Source: Halolamina sediminis
GTDB taxonomy: Archaea > Halobacteriota > Halobacteria > Halobacteriales > Haloferacaceae
Direction: 5' to 3'
NCBI RefSeq assembly: GCF_001282785.1
Contig: NZ_CVUA01000001.1
Location: forward strand, 2,418,001-2,482,000
DNA: 64,000 nucleotides
Shown: piece after piece, positions 1 to 8,702 of the stretch
Layout of the letters: each line of letters opens with the position of its first letter
Numbering within the stretch: position 1 is the stretch's first letter
Program-made: the position numbers and the translations under genes
Notes under the pieces: generated by a model
The model's database searches: none
Told to the model about the DNA's origin: nothing
Seen by the model: the letters and a program-made list of their open reading frames with translations, nothing else

Positions 1-190
1 GACCCGGGTCGCGCGGGCGGAGATCACGACGTACATCGAGGAGAACGCCGGCGCGTACGATCTGGTGATGCTCGGCTCCTCCGGCGAGCGCTCGACGGCC
101 TCGCGGCTGATCTCGCCGCCGACGTTCAAGCGGTTGCAGACGATCGACTGCGACGTGGCGGTGGTGGATCGGGGCGACGCTGGGCGATGA
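1..190 (+). CDS. Universal stress protein (UspA-type), C-terminal part
   Basis: The reading frame is open from base 2 to a TGA at 188-190, giving 62 residues. The stretch YDLVMLGSSGERS followed by CDVAVVDRG matches the last strands of a Usp fold (the family's G-x-x-G nucleotide-loop region and the final Val-rich strand). The gene begins left of the window, so I cannot tell a single-domain Usp from the C-terminal Usp domain of a longer transporter fusion. It ends about 100 bases before a MITE-like repeat. Confidence 0.75.
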   Translation, partial: TRVARAEITTYIEENAGAYDLVMLGSSGERSTASRLISPPTFKRLQTIDCDVAVVDRGDAGR

Positions 191-291
191 TTCGTGGTTA
201 TCGATAGATCGGACGGTGACGTTCTCGTGAGTCTGGACAACTGAAACGGCGACAGCGACAGTAGCTCGATCTTCGGGAACTGCAACAGCAA

Positions 292-656
292 CCGCGACAG
301 TAACAGCAGCTCGATCGTTGGCAACTTGCGACCGCAGTGCGCCGGGCCTCGTGCCCGGCGCAGCAGCGAGTCCCCACCCCTTTCCCCGCGGCCGGCGACG
401 ATCACCGTCATCAGAAATCGGAGATTTCTGATTGGCAGACGAGAGCTTTGCTCTCGTCGACGGCCGCGAGGCGTCCACCGCGACCGCACCGCGGTCGCTG
501 TCGGCGCGAAGCAGGAGCGCCCCTTGTGGGCGCGACCGGCGCGAGGGACGACCGACTGAACGTAGTGAAGGAGGGAGTCGGCTGGGGAGGTCTGTGGGCT
601 GTGCGGGGCGGTGCGGTCACAAGTGGTCGACGAACGAGCTGCTGTTGCTGTCGCGG
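292..656. repeat. MITE-like element, copy 1, with 45-bp imperfect terminal inverted repeats
   Basis: Bases 292-336 and the reverse complement of 612-656 agree at about 39 of 45 positions by eye. The inner ends read ACTTGYGACCGCA in both. The interior of about 275 bp has no convincing gene. It holds perfect hairpins, among them GCGCCGGGC/GCCCGGCGC near 339-361 and the double hairpin at 410-458. The same element lies at 36762-37109 in opposite orientation, sharing the inverted-repeat ends and the interior next to each end. It fills most of the 190-757 intergenic gap; the rest of that gap shows only degenerate CAGCAA-type repeats. Confidence 0.7.
410..458. repeat. Double-hairpin module inside MITE copy 1
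   Basis: There are two perfect stems in a row. The first is ATCAGAAATC, loop GGA, GATTTCTGAT (410-432). The second is GACGAGAGC, loop TTT, GCTCTCGTC (438-458). They are joined by TGGCA. The same module recurs at 41388-41436 with compensating base changes in the first stem. Confidence 0.75.
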
Positions 657-757
657 TCGTCGACCCCGTCAGCTATGACGTTCCAGAAATCAGCCGGAAG
701 CACGCCCACTACCCCGATCCACTTTTTGTTTCGAACATCGACCGCCCCTACGAACCA

Positions 758-1906
758 CTACTCCTCGCCCAACAGATCGCTCGCTTCGCGCTCGCTGTCG
801 CCGCGGCCCATCGCCGCCTCGACGAGCAGGTGGCCGCCGATCACGGCCGGACTGATCACGGTGTCCGCGCCGGCACGTTTGAGCTTGCTCACGTTCTCCC
901 GGGCGGTCACGCCGACCGCGATGTGGATCTCGGGGTTGAGCTCCCGGGCGGTGAGAATCGAGAGCGCGTCGTTAGCGTCGTTGTTCGTGGCGGCGATGAC
1001 GGCCCGCGCCCGGTCGATCCCGGCGTTCTTGAGCGGCTCCTCGTCGCTGGGGTCGGCCGTCAACACGTGCACGTCGTGGTTGGTGAGCCGCCGCGTCACC
1101 GTCTCGTCCTCCGTGATGACGACGAACTTCGCCTGGTCTTCCAGTTCTTCGAGGATCGGTTCCGTCAGGTCGCCGTAGCCGAGAACCAGCACGTGGTTCT
1201 CGAACGTGTCGAGTTGTTGTTCGGTCATGCGTCCGAGTGCGGCGGAGAGTCGGGCCTCGATCATCGGCGTCAGCACGACACCGAGCGCGACCGCGAAGGA
1301 GGCCACCGAGAGCAGGATCGCCGACATGGCGAACAGCCGCGCCTGCTCGGTCTGGGCGTAGATGTCGCCGTACCCCACGGTGCTGCCGGTGACCAGCGTG
1401 TAGTAGAACGCGTCGGTGAGGCTGTCGACGCCGTGGAACTCGTCTCTGAACGCGTAGGTGCCGGCCGTGCCGTACGCCTGGGCGGCCACCAGCGAGCCGG
1501 TCGCGGCGAGCTGGGTGGTCGTCAGGTCGAGTTCGTTGTCGAACGTCCGACGGTTGAGCGCGACGACGGGCAGCGCGATCAGCGACAGCGCCACCAGCGG
1601 GTAGGAGTACTCGCTAGCCTGCAACAGCCCCTGGGCGGCCGTGATCGGCAGCATCACGACCGTCAGGTACCAGCCAAGCCGATAGCGGCTCCGGAGCATG
1701 AACGCCCCGGCCAGCGTGAGAAACCCCGTCACTGCGCCCGTAAACCCCACCGTCTGCCGAACTATCGGCGGGATGTACGGCGCCAGCGGGCCGGTGACCG
1801 TCGTCGTCGAGATGTTGACGATCCCCGTCCCCACCGACAGCGCGGCGACGGCGAACGTCAACAGGATGGAGGCGCGCACGCCCAGCCAGTCCCGATCCCA
1901 CTGCAT
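758..1906 (-). CDS. Potassium channel protein with RCK/TrkA-N domain
   Basis: This is a 382-residue membrane channel subunit. The N-terminal half has several hydrophobic segments and a pore loop with TVGYGD, the potassium selectivity filter. The C-terminal half begins VLVLGYGDLTEPI and continues through a Rossmann-like RCK/TrkA-N domain that in this family binds NAD or nucleotides and gates the pore. I chose the ATG at 1906 (MQWDRDW) because the family usually starts just before the first membrane segment; an ATG at 1933 is also in frame but lies almost at the divergent neighbour's start. It is divergent from two genes that also look linked to potassium transport. Confidence 0.88.
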   Translation of the reverse strand: MQWDRDWLGVRASILLTFAVAALSVGTGIVNISTTTVTGPLAPYIPPIVRQTVGFTGAVTGFLTLAGAFMLRSRYRLGWYLTVVMLPITAAQGLLQASEYSYPLVALSLIALPVVALNRRTFDNELDLTTTQLAATGSLVAAQAYGTAGTYAFRDEFHGVDSLTDAFYYTLVTGSTVGYGDIYAQTEQARLFAMSAILLSVASFAVALGVVLTPMIEARLSAALGRMTEQQLDTFENHVLVLGYGDLTEPILEELEDQAKFVVITEDETVTRRLTNHDVHVLTADPSDEEPLKNAGIDRARAVIAATNNDANDALSILTARELNPEIHIAVGVTARENVSKLKRAGADTVISPAVIGGHLLVEAAMGRGDSEREASDLLGEE

Positions 1907-1968
1907 ACGTGAGGGGTGACGAAGCGGGCACATAAATGACAGCCGATCCGGCCGCCGCCGGTACGTCT

Positions 1969-3207
1969 ATGTCTCCCCCACCGCTGGCTGTGCGTATGGC
2001 GTCGTTTCCGCTCCAGGTCCTGCTCGGGGTGTATCTCGGGCTGGTGACGGGCATCGTCCCCGCGCTGGTCTCCTGGGGGCTGGGGTTCTCGTTCAAGTAC
2101 TTCACCAACGTCACCATCCCCGGGTTCGGGACCGTCGTCCTCGCGCTCGCGATCGCGGGGGTCAACGGCGGCCTGCTCGCGCTCAACGACAAGGCGATCG
2201 CCAGCAGCACCAACGGCGTCGCGGTGCTCGTGGCGATCGTCGTCGTGCTGATGCTGTCGATGTACGCCCACGCGAAGGGCGACCAGATGGGGGCGGCGAC
2301 GCCCAAACGGCTCACGCTGAAGAAGCTCGCCGGCCGGACGCTCTCGGCCGACGTGGTGGAGTTCGTCGGCAGCCGCGGCCAGGTGAAGCTCAACATCACC
2401 GGCGAGGTGGGGGATCTGGAGGGGTATCCGCCGCTGCCCGCCGAACTCCGGACCGAGATCCGCGAGGCGTCGATCGCGCTGCCGGCGGACCTGCCGATCT
2501 CCGAGCTCGAACACCGCGCCGAGGACCAGCTCCGGACGGAGTTCGGCCTCGTCGACGCATCCGTCCGGATCGACGAGCGCGGACACGCGACCGTCGCCGC
2601 GGCGCCGCCGACCGCCGGGCTCTCGAAGCGCGTCCCCAACGGGAAGCGCGCGGTGTCGCTGACGACGCTGGTGCCGACCGGGCTGGCCGCCGGCGACGAG
2701 GTCCGGCTCCGCACCGCCGACAGCGAGTACGACGGGACGGTCGTGAGCGTCCGCCCCGGGAAGGAGACGGGGACGCCCGCAGTCACCGACGGCGGCCAGG
2801 ACGTTGCCGCGCCGTCGACGCCAGCGGCCAAGACTGCCGCGGGCGGGCGTGACCGCGTGACCGTCGCCGTGACCCGCGAAGCGTCGCGGGCGCTCGTCGA
2901 ACACGACGTGACCGGGCTGACGGTGCGATCCCGCGGCGAGCGCGAGGAGTTCGAGCTGTTGGCGCTGCTGCGGCGCTCGGGGAAGCGCCTGCGCCGGGTG
3001 ACGGTCAAGCAGGGCGGCCCCCTCGACGGCCACGGGCTGGGTGAGGTGGGCGTCCACTCGACGTACGGTGTCGTCGTGCTCGCGGGCCGGGGTGACGGCG
3101 GCTGGACGGTCGTCCCCGGCAGGGAGTACGTCCCCGAGGCGGGACAGGAACTGTTCGTCGTCGGGACGCCGACGGATCTCGACGCGTTCGCGGAGGTGGC
3201 GGCGTGA
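1969..3207 (+). CDS. Membrane protein with TrkA-C/RCK-like regulatory tail
   Basis: The protein has about 412 residues. Two or three hydrophobic segments (roughly residues 10-90) precede a long soluble region. Near the end the region GPLDGHGLGEVGVHS and VPEAGQELFVVG resembles the TrkA-C (RCK_C) ligand-binding fold of potassium-channel regulators. The ATG at 1969 is preferred; ATGs at 1936 and 1996 are also in frame. It overlaps the next gene by 4 bp, so the two are co-transcribed. Position beside the channel gene suggests an accessory or regulatory subunit, which is inference from context. Confidence 0.75.
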   Translation: MSPPPLAVRMASFPLQVLLGVYLGLVTGIVPALVSWGLGFSFKYFTNVTIPGFGTVVLALAIAGVNGGLLALNDKAIASSTNGVAVLVAIVVVLMLSMYAHAKGDQMGAATPKRLTLKKLAGRTLSADVVEFVGSRGQVKLNITGEVGDLEGYPPLPAELRTEIREASIALPADLPISELEHRAEDQLRTEFGLVDASVRIDERGHATVAAAPPTAGLSKRVPNGKRAVSLTTLVPTGLAAGDEVRLRTADSEYDGTVVSVRPGKETGTPAVTDGGQDVAAPSTPAAKTAAGGRDRVTVAVTREASRALVEHDVTGLTVRSRGEREEFELLALLRRSGKRLRRVTVKQGGPLDGHGLGEVGVHSTYGVVVLAGRGDGGWTVVPGREYVPEAGQELFVVGTPTDLDAFAEVAA

Positions 3208-4439
3208 TCCTCCAGATGCTGCTCGGCGACGTGGATCTCCTCCCGGCGCTTGGCGGGCTGTTCGGGCTCTCGGTGCTCGCCTTCTTCGTCTCCGGGGGCG
3301 TATCGGTGGCCTACCGCTGGTACTTCCGGGAGCCGATCCCGCGCGGGCTAGCGGCGCTGTTCGGCGTCGCGACCGTCGCGCTCTACCTCAACACGGTGGG
3401 GCTGCTGGGGCGGGTGATCGGGACGCCCGGCGGCGACCCGTTCGACGCGGTCGGCATCGGGATCGACCTGCTCACGCTGCTGTCGGCGTTCGTCGCGACG
3501 ATCCCCGGCCGCCGGCTGGGCGACTCGCTCCGCTCCGGGGTGCTGAGCGCGGCTGGCGCCCGGGAAGTCAACGCTAGCGTCGGGCGCGCGCTCCGCGGCG
3601 TCGCCCGCCTCTCGGCGGTCGAACTCCCCGCGAGTGACGAGATCGAGGACATGGCGAGCTACGACCCCGTCCCGGCGGCGGTGAAAGACGAGCTGGGCGG
3701 GAAGACGCTGCTGTTTCCCCGCGCGGGCACGGAGACGCTCCGGGAGCGGCTGGTCACGCGGCTGAAGGAGGACTACAACGTCGGCTACGTCGACGCCGAA
3801 CTCGACGACGACGGGACGGTGACCTACCTCGCGCTCGGCTCGCGGCTGGCGGGGATCGGCCCCACGCTCGGCCCGGGCACCTGTGCGGTCGCCGTCGAGG
3901 CCGACCCCGCGAGCGACGCCGGCCCGGGCGACATCGTGCAGGTGTGGACGACGCCCGAGCCCGCTCCCCCGGCAGAGGAGACTGATGCCGAAGCTCTCGG
4001 CCCCGAGGCTCCCGAGGCCGCCACGCCGGCGTCGAGCGAAGTGGAGGGGGCCCGTCGCGTGACGACCGCGGAACTGCGCGCGACTGCGGGCGAGACGGTG
4101 ACGCTCGTCGTCGACGAGGGCGACGCCGCGGCGCTGTCGCCCGACGAGCGCTACCGACTGGTGACGCTGCCCGTGAGCGCACGCGCCGATCAGGAGTTCG
4201 CGTCGCTGCTGCGCGCGGCCGACGAGACGCTGGGCATCGTCGACGTTCCGGAGGGGAGCTTGCTCGTGGGGACCACGGTCGGCGACCTCGCGGTCGCCGT
4301 CGTCGCGATCCGGGAGTCGTCGGGAGCGCTCGACTCGCTGCCGGGCCGCGAGCGCGCGCTCGAGCCCGGAGATTCGGTGTACGCGATCGGCCGGCCGGAC
4401 GTGCTTCGGGGGTTGGAGGAGCGGGCGAACAGTACCTAG
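3204..4439 (+). CDS. Membrane protein with TrkA-C-like regulatory tail, second subunit
   Basis: The start is GTG at 3204, inside the stop of the preceding gene (4-bp overlap). The protein has 411 residues. Three hydrophobic stretches in the first 110 residues are followed by a soluble region. The C-terminal part has the same outline as its neighbour (a segment around DIVQVWTTPEP, then VPEGSLLVGTTVGDL and LEPGDSVYAIG), as in TrkA-C domains. The two genes look like diverged paralogues forming one complex with the divergent channel. A Thr/Pro/Ala/Glu-rich linker splits the soluble part near residues 255-285. Confidence 0.73.
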   Translation: MILQMLLGDVDLLPALGGLFGLSVLAFFVSGGVSVAYRWYFREPIPRGLAALFGVATVALYLNTVGLLGRVIGTPGGDPFDAVGIGIDLLTLLSAFVATIPGRRLGDSLRSGVLSAAGAREVNASVGRALRGVARLSAVELPASDEIEDMASYDPVPAAVKDELGGKTLLFPRAGTETLRERLVTRLKEDYNVGYVDAELDDDGTVTYLALGSRLAGIGPTLGPGTCAVAVEADPASDAGPGDIVQVWTTPEPAPPAEETDAEALGPEAPEAATPASSEVEGARRVTTAELRATAGETVTLVVDEGDAAALSPDERYRLVTLPVSARADQEFASLLRAADETLGIVDVPEGSLLVGTTVGDLAVAVVAIRESSGALDSLPGRERALEPGDSVYAIGRPDVLRGLEERANST

Positions 4440-4641
4440 CGAGATCAGCGGTCGTGCATCGGCCGCGTTCGCCACGCTCGTGGGGGCCTGCCTCTTCAGC
4501 TTTCGAACCGGAACAGCAGGAACGTCGATACCGGAAGCTGGGGCTGTATTGGGGTAGCCGGACAACCTTAATCCGGGGCTGAGATACGTTACCGGCCAGA
4601 TTTTGCGAAAACGCTATTAGTTCGGCATACAACATGTTCCG

Positions 4642-4869
4642 ATGATGGGTCCCCGCGAAGAGCTCAAAGAAAAGGTCCAGCGCCGAACGGACAGCGTCGT
4701 CGACGCAACGGCCGACGGGACCGCAGCCGTCGGTCTCTACGATCCGAACCACACTGTTGTGGAGTACGAGTCCCTCGACATTGTCAAGCGGGTCGAACGG
4801 ACCTGTCCTGACGCGATCGAGATGCGGATCTACGTTACCGCACGACCGGGCGGCGTCGGCGGCAGGTGA
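4642..4869 (+). CDS. Small hypothetical protein, possibly the first half of a frameshifted gene
   Basis: This is a 75-residue acidic protein of unknown function that starts at ATG 4642 (a second ATG follows at 4645). A weak TATA-like CTATTAG lies about 27 bases upstream. It ends at TGA 4867-4869 with an unnatural-looking Gly/Arg tail. The reading frame one step over stays open to 5005 and encodes a protein-like stretch (ELAVPVTSTLYDADAIRV and on to CLVVSGTARSR). The two pieces may be one gene of about 120 residues broken by a single-base indel near 4855-4866. I do not recognise the family. Confidence 0.45.
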   Translation: MMGPREELKEKVQRRTDSVVDATADGTAAVGLYDPNHTVVEYESLDIVKRVERTCPDAIEMRIYVTARPGGVGGR

Positions 4870-5079
4870 ACTAGCGGTTCCCGTCACCTCGACCCTGTAC
4901 GATGCCGACGCGATTCGGGTTTCGGTCAGCGTCGACACACTGAGACTCATCGGCGACGACGGCGACCGGTGTTTGGTGGTTTCGGGCACCGCCCGATCGC
5001 GATAGTGTCGCGAACGCGTCGGTTGGGGGCGTCCGCAGGCGCTATCGTCGACGGTCGCTGCGCGTGGTTGGCCTGCACG

Positions 5080-5202
5080 CTACTCAATCCGCACAGTTTC
5101 ACCGCAAGTCGGGCAGGCAGGCTTCTGCTCTCCGTCTTCGAGGTCAGACTGGTGGCCAGTCCAGCCACAGACTGGACACTGGATTGGGTTGGGTCCAGAC
5201 AC
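5080..5202 (-). CDS. CPxCG-type zinc-finger microprotein
   Basis: This is a 40-residue ORF starting at GTG 5202. It carries CPVCGWTG and then CPTCGETV about 20 residues later: two CPxCG knuckles able to bind one zinc ion. Such one-domain CPxCG microproteins are common in haloarchaea, where some affect biofilm formation or growth on particular carbon sources. An in-frame GTG at 5250 would give 56 residues, but the extra N-terminus lacks the acidic, hydrophilic character expected. The frame continues upstream without a stop to 5353, so a longer ancestral protein cannot be excluded. Confidence 0.55.
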   Translation of the reverse strand: MSGPNPIQCPVCGWTGHQSDLEDGEQKPACPTCGETVRIE

Positions 5203-5352
5203 AGGACATGGAACACCATGTTGCCACGGCAAAAGGCGTGGTGTCTGCACCGATCGAAGGCCGAGACCAACGAGGGAGTCTAGGAAGCGTTCGATGATAC
5301 CTTTGGTCGAGGTGGTGGTTGCTCCGCCGGTGATGGAGCTGGTCGAAACCTG

Positions 5353-5541
5353 TCACAGCCCCCATCGGACCCGGACATCGTGGCGAGAATAGTGATCGTA
5401 ATCCGGGTAGTCGGCGATGTACAGCGTCGATGTCCACTGTTCGCCGACGCGGGCGGCGCGGGCTACCTGCTCCGCGTCGGCGTCGATCGGTTCCGGGAGT
5501 CGCTGGCGGAGGAACTGCCAGCCGGCGGTTCGGGAGCCTCG
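5353..5541 (-). pseudogene. Fragment of a VirB4/TraC-like conjugation ATPase
   Basis: Between in-frame stops this strand encodes about 62 residues, including RVGEQWTSTLYIADYPDY. That stretch resembles the region just before the ATPase core in haloarchaeal VirB4-type transfer proteins, where a similar GEQW-T-LYVADYPDYP segment occurs. There is no start codon, and the match ends after DHYSRHD, where the sequence becomes unrelated and stops. It lies directly behind the sensor kinase gene. The family call rests on remembered family patterns; a protein search would settle it. Confidence 0.5.
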
Positions 5542-8193
5542 TCACTCGTCCGCGAACGACACGCCGGTGATCTCGAAGCGAGCGCCGCCGTCATCCCCCT
5601 CCTCCACCGCGATCTCCCAGTCGTGGGCCGTGGCGATCTGTTTCACGATGCGCAGTCCGAACCCCGTCCCGCACTCGCTCGTCGAGTAGCCGGCGTCGAA
5701 CACGTCCTCCCGGACGTCCGCGGGGATCCCCGACCCGTCGTCCGCGACGTAGAACCCGTCGGCCAGCTCCCCGACCGACACCGTCACGTCGTCGCCCGCG
5801 TGTTCGACGGCGTTGCGCATCAGGTTCTCGAAGAGCTGCTGGAGCCGGCTACGGTCGGCGAGCACCGCCCGATCACTCCGTACGTCGAGCGTTGCGTCGG
5901 CTGTCGCCACGTTCTCCCAACAGTCGCCGGCGATGGCGTCGAGTCGAACGGGCGCGATCTCGCTCACGTACTCGCCCTGGCGGGCGAGCGTGAGCAGGTC
6001 GTCGATCAGGGCGTTCATCCGTTCGTGTGCCCGTTCGACGGCGTCGAGGTGGTCCAACTCGCCGCTCTCCTTTGCGAGTTCGACCCGGCCTTCGGCAACG
6101 TTCAACGGGTTGCGCAGGTCGTGGGAGACGATGCTGGCGAACTCCTCGAGCCGCTCGTTCTGCGTCTCCAGCTCGCGTTCTCGGGCCTGCCGCTGCTCCA
6201 TCTGCTCGATCTGCTCGAAGGCGCTGACGAGGCTCCCCGCGAGGATCTGCCCGAGCACGAGGTCCTCCTGGTCGAACGTGTCGGGGGTCGGCGAGCCGGC
6301 CATCAGGATGCCGTACCCCTCGATCGGGAGGAGGAGCTCGCTCCGGATCGGGCTCTCCGGGTTGTAGATATCCGGATCGTCGTGGGTGTCGTCGACCGCG
6401 AGGGCTTCACCCGACTCGAACACGCGCCACCCGATGCTGCCGCCCTCGGTGAACGTCGGCGGCTCGCCGACGAGGTCGAACACCTTCTCCGTCCCGGCGG
6501 CGGGGACGAGCGCCGACCGGTCCGCGTCGTAGAGGTGGATCGCGTTGGCGTCGAGACCCAGCACGTCCCGCGCGGCGTCGACGCCGATCTCGGCGATCTC
6601 CTGGCGGGAGTCGGCCACGATCAGCTCCCCCGCCAGCTCGTTGAGCGCGGCCAGCCGCTCCTCGTAGACGCGCTGCTCGGTGATGTCGCGGTACGTCCAG
6701 AGGTGGCCATCACCGTCGGGGAGCTCGATCGGTTCGTGAGTTCTGACGAACGTTCGCTCGTCGGCGAGCGCGAGCTCCTCCCCCTCGACGCGCTCGTCCG
6801 TGTCGACGATCTCGTTGATCCGGGCGACGAACCCGTCCGGGTCGACGAACTGGTCGCTGACGGACTCGGCGATCCGCTCGCAGTCGGCGCCGACCGTCTC
6901 CTCGGGCGTGCCCGGCAGATCGAACAGCTCGAAGATCCGGTCGTTCGCCGCCAACACCTCGCGGTTCTCGCTCTCGGCGAGGACCCCCACCGGGAGCGTC
7001 TCCAACAGCGTCGAGAGAACGCCGTTCGTCCACTCGAGTTCCTGTTTCCGTGCCCGCTGCTCGCTGATGTCCCGGAGGATCCCGACGAACCAGTGCTCCT
7101 CCTCGTAGACGACTTCGCCGAACGTCACCCCGACCGGAACCGGCGAGCCGTCGCGGTGTCGGGCCTCGAACTCGGTGTACTCCCAGTCGAGCGTTCGCTC
7201 GCCGGTCCGGAGGTACCGCTCGAAAGCCTCCCGGTGGCGGTCGGCGACGTCGTCGCCCATCAGCGTCGTCAGCGGCTCCCCGATCAGCTCCTCGGGCGAG
7301 TAGCCGAACGTCTCCTCGACGGCCGGGTTCACGGACTGCACGACGCTCGAGTCGTCGATGGTGACGATCGTGTTGCTCGCCGACTCGATGACGGCGCGCT
7401 GGCGTTCGAGCTCCTTCAGCTGCGTTCGCCGCTCGGTGATGTCCTGGAACTGCGAGAAGATCGCGACAACCTCGCCGTCGTCGGTCACGACGCGGTTGTG
7501 CCACTCGCAGATGATTCGTTCGCCGTCCTTCCGGACGTTCTCGTTGATGCTGTGGTAGCCGCCCTCCCGTTCCAACAGCTCGTCGACGACGGCCGAAACC
7601 TCTTCACGGTCGGCCTCGCTGACGATCTTCCGGCCAGGTTCGCCGCGGAGTTCGGCCTCGTCGTAGCCCAGAATCTCCTCGGCGGCCTCGTTGAGACGGG
7701 CGACCTCGAACTCCTCGGTCCACTCGACGACGCCGAGGGGCGACTGCTCGAAGAACAGCGAGAGGCGCTCTTGACTGGCTTCGAGCGCGCGGGTCGACCG
7801 GTACTGCTCAACGGCGTTCGTGATCCGGTTCGCCAGCACCGCGTACTGGCTCGTCCCGCTTTCCTTCTCCAGGTAGTCCGTGACGCCCGCGGAGATGGCA
7901 TCGCTGGCGATCTCCTCGGAGCCCTTGCCGGTGTAGAGGATGAACGGCAGGCCGGGGTACTCCTCACGGACGGTTTCGAGGAACTCGATCCCGTTCGATT
8001 CGGGCATGTCGTAGTCGGAGACGACGCAGTCGATCTCGCGAGCGTCTAACGCGTCGACGGCGTCGTCGGGCGTCTCCGCCGTCTGAACCGATATCCGGTC
8101 GTCCTCACGCTCGAGATACACCGCGACGAGCTCCCCGAACTCCGGGTTGTCGTCGACATGGAGAACACGGATTCTGTCTGTCGGATCGGTCAT
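5542..8193 (-). CDS. Hybrid sensor histidine kinase: receiver, three PAS, GAF, HisKA and HATPase domains
   Basis: This cytoplasmic protein has 883 residues and no membrane segments. An N-terminal receiver domain (about 8-125) has the acidic pair DD at 14-15 and a likely phosphoacceptor Asp at 60 (VSDYDMP), with the conserved Lys in YLEKESG. Three PAS domains follow (about 130-260, 265-390 and 395-510), each ending with an I-T/S-E-R/Q-R signature. A GAF-like domain spans about 520-665. The kinase core has the H-box SHDLRNPL near 690, then N and G boxes (NLMRNAVEHA, DDGSGIP, GTGFGLRI). The start at 8193 removes 17 unlikely residues. No separate response regulator lies next to it. Confidence 0.92.
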   Translation of the reverse strand: MTDPTDRIRVLHVDDNPEFGELVAVYLEREDDRISVQTAETPDDAVDALDAREIDCVVSDYDMPESNGIEFLETVREEYPGLPFILYTGKGSEEIASDAISAGVTDYLEKESGTSQYAVLANRITNAVEQYRSTRALEASQERLSLFFEQSPLGVVEWTEEFEVARLNEAAEEILGYDEAELRGEPGRKIVSEADREEVSAVVDELLEREGGYHSINENVRKDGERIICEWHNRVVTDDGEVVAIFSQFQDITERRTQLKELERQRAVIESASNTIVTIDDSSVVQSVNPAVEETFGYSPEELIGEPLTTLMGDDVADRHREAFERYLRTGERTLDWEYTEFEARHRDGSPVPVGVTFGEVVYEEEHWFVGILRDISEQRARKQELEWTNGVLSTLLETLPVGVLAESENREVLAANDRIFELFDLPGTPEETVGADCERIAESVSDQFVDPDGFVARINEIVDTDERVEGEELALADERTFVRTHEPIELPDGDGHLWTYRDITEQRVYEERLAALNELAGELIVADSRQEIAEIGVDAARDVLGLDANAIHLYDADRSALVPAAGTEKVFDLVGEPPTFTEGGSIGWRVFESGEALAVDDTHDDPDIYNPESPIRSELLLPIEGYGILMAGSPTPDTFDQEDLVLGQILAGSLVSAFEQIEQMEQRQARERELETQNERLEEFASIVSHDLRNPLNVAEGRVELAKESGELDHLDAVERAHERMNALIDDLLTLARQGEYVSEIAPVRLDAIAGDCWENVATADATLDVRSDRAVLADRSRLQQLFENLMRNAVEHAGDDVTVSVGELADGFYVADDGSGIPADVREDVFDAGYSTSECGTGFGLRIVKQIATAHDWEIAVEEGDDGGARFEITGVSFADE

Positions 8194-8304
8194 AGGTTCA
8201 GACGCATTACGGACCCATGACCGGCACGCGGGGTAATAGTTCACGTGGATCCGAAGGAGTTCGACCCGTGGGCGGGTCAGCTGTCCCGGCCTCCGGCCGG
8301 CCGG

Positions 8305-8655
8305 TCAGCGGTTCGACGACTCGAGCTCCTGTCGTCGCCGCTCGAACTCCTCGTCGGAGAGTTCCCCGCGGGCGTAGCGCTCGCGGAGGACCGACAGCGA
8401 CCGCTCCTCACTCCCGCTGGAGTCGCGGTCGAGGATCGTGTAGACGGCGTAGAGCGGGACGCCGAGCAGTAGCGCCATCCAGAGGAGGCCCCAGAGCCCC
8501 ATTCCCGCACCGAAGAGACCCCAGCCGCCGCCCATCATCCCCGCCCCGTGGCCGCCCCCGTAGGCGGCCGCGGTGCCTGTCGCTGCGACTACCGGAACGC
8601 TCACCGTGGCGATTCGACGCGCCGTCCGTCCGAGAGTACTGTGGTGGTGTGTCAT
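8305..8655 (-). CDS. SHOCT domain membrane protein
   Basis: The protein has 116 residues. There is a hydrophobic N-terminal segment (roughly 12-32), a Gly/Met-rich stretch (GGGHGAGMMGGGWG), a second membrane segment (about 48-72) and a C-terminal SHOCT motif: LRERYARGELSDEEFERRR. SHOCT is a short helical module at the ends of many small prokaryotic proteins, probably for oligomerisation. Gene order with the Met/His-rich secreted ORF behind it resembles haloarchaeal clusters around metal handling, but no function is proven. Confidence 0.83.
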   Translation of the reverse strand: MTHHHSTLGRTARRIATVSVPVVAATGTAAAYGGGHGAGMMGGGWGLFGAGMGLWGLLWMALLLGVPLYAVYTILDRDSSGSEERSLSVLRERYARGELSDEEFERRRQELESSNR

Positions 8656-8702
8656 TGGCTTGGATTCAGGGTCGTTAGTTCACAGGGGAGTTCCGGGGAT
8701 CG

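Noticed and set aside
5380-8049. Very long open frame on the plus strand opposite the sensor kinase
   Set aside because: It mirrors the kinase gene codon for codon; long antisense frames are normal in high-GC DNA. The minus strand has complete kinase motifs.
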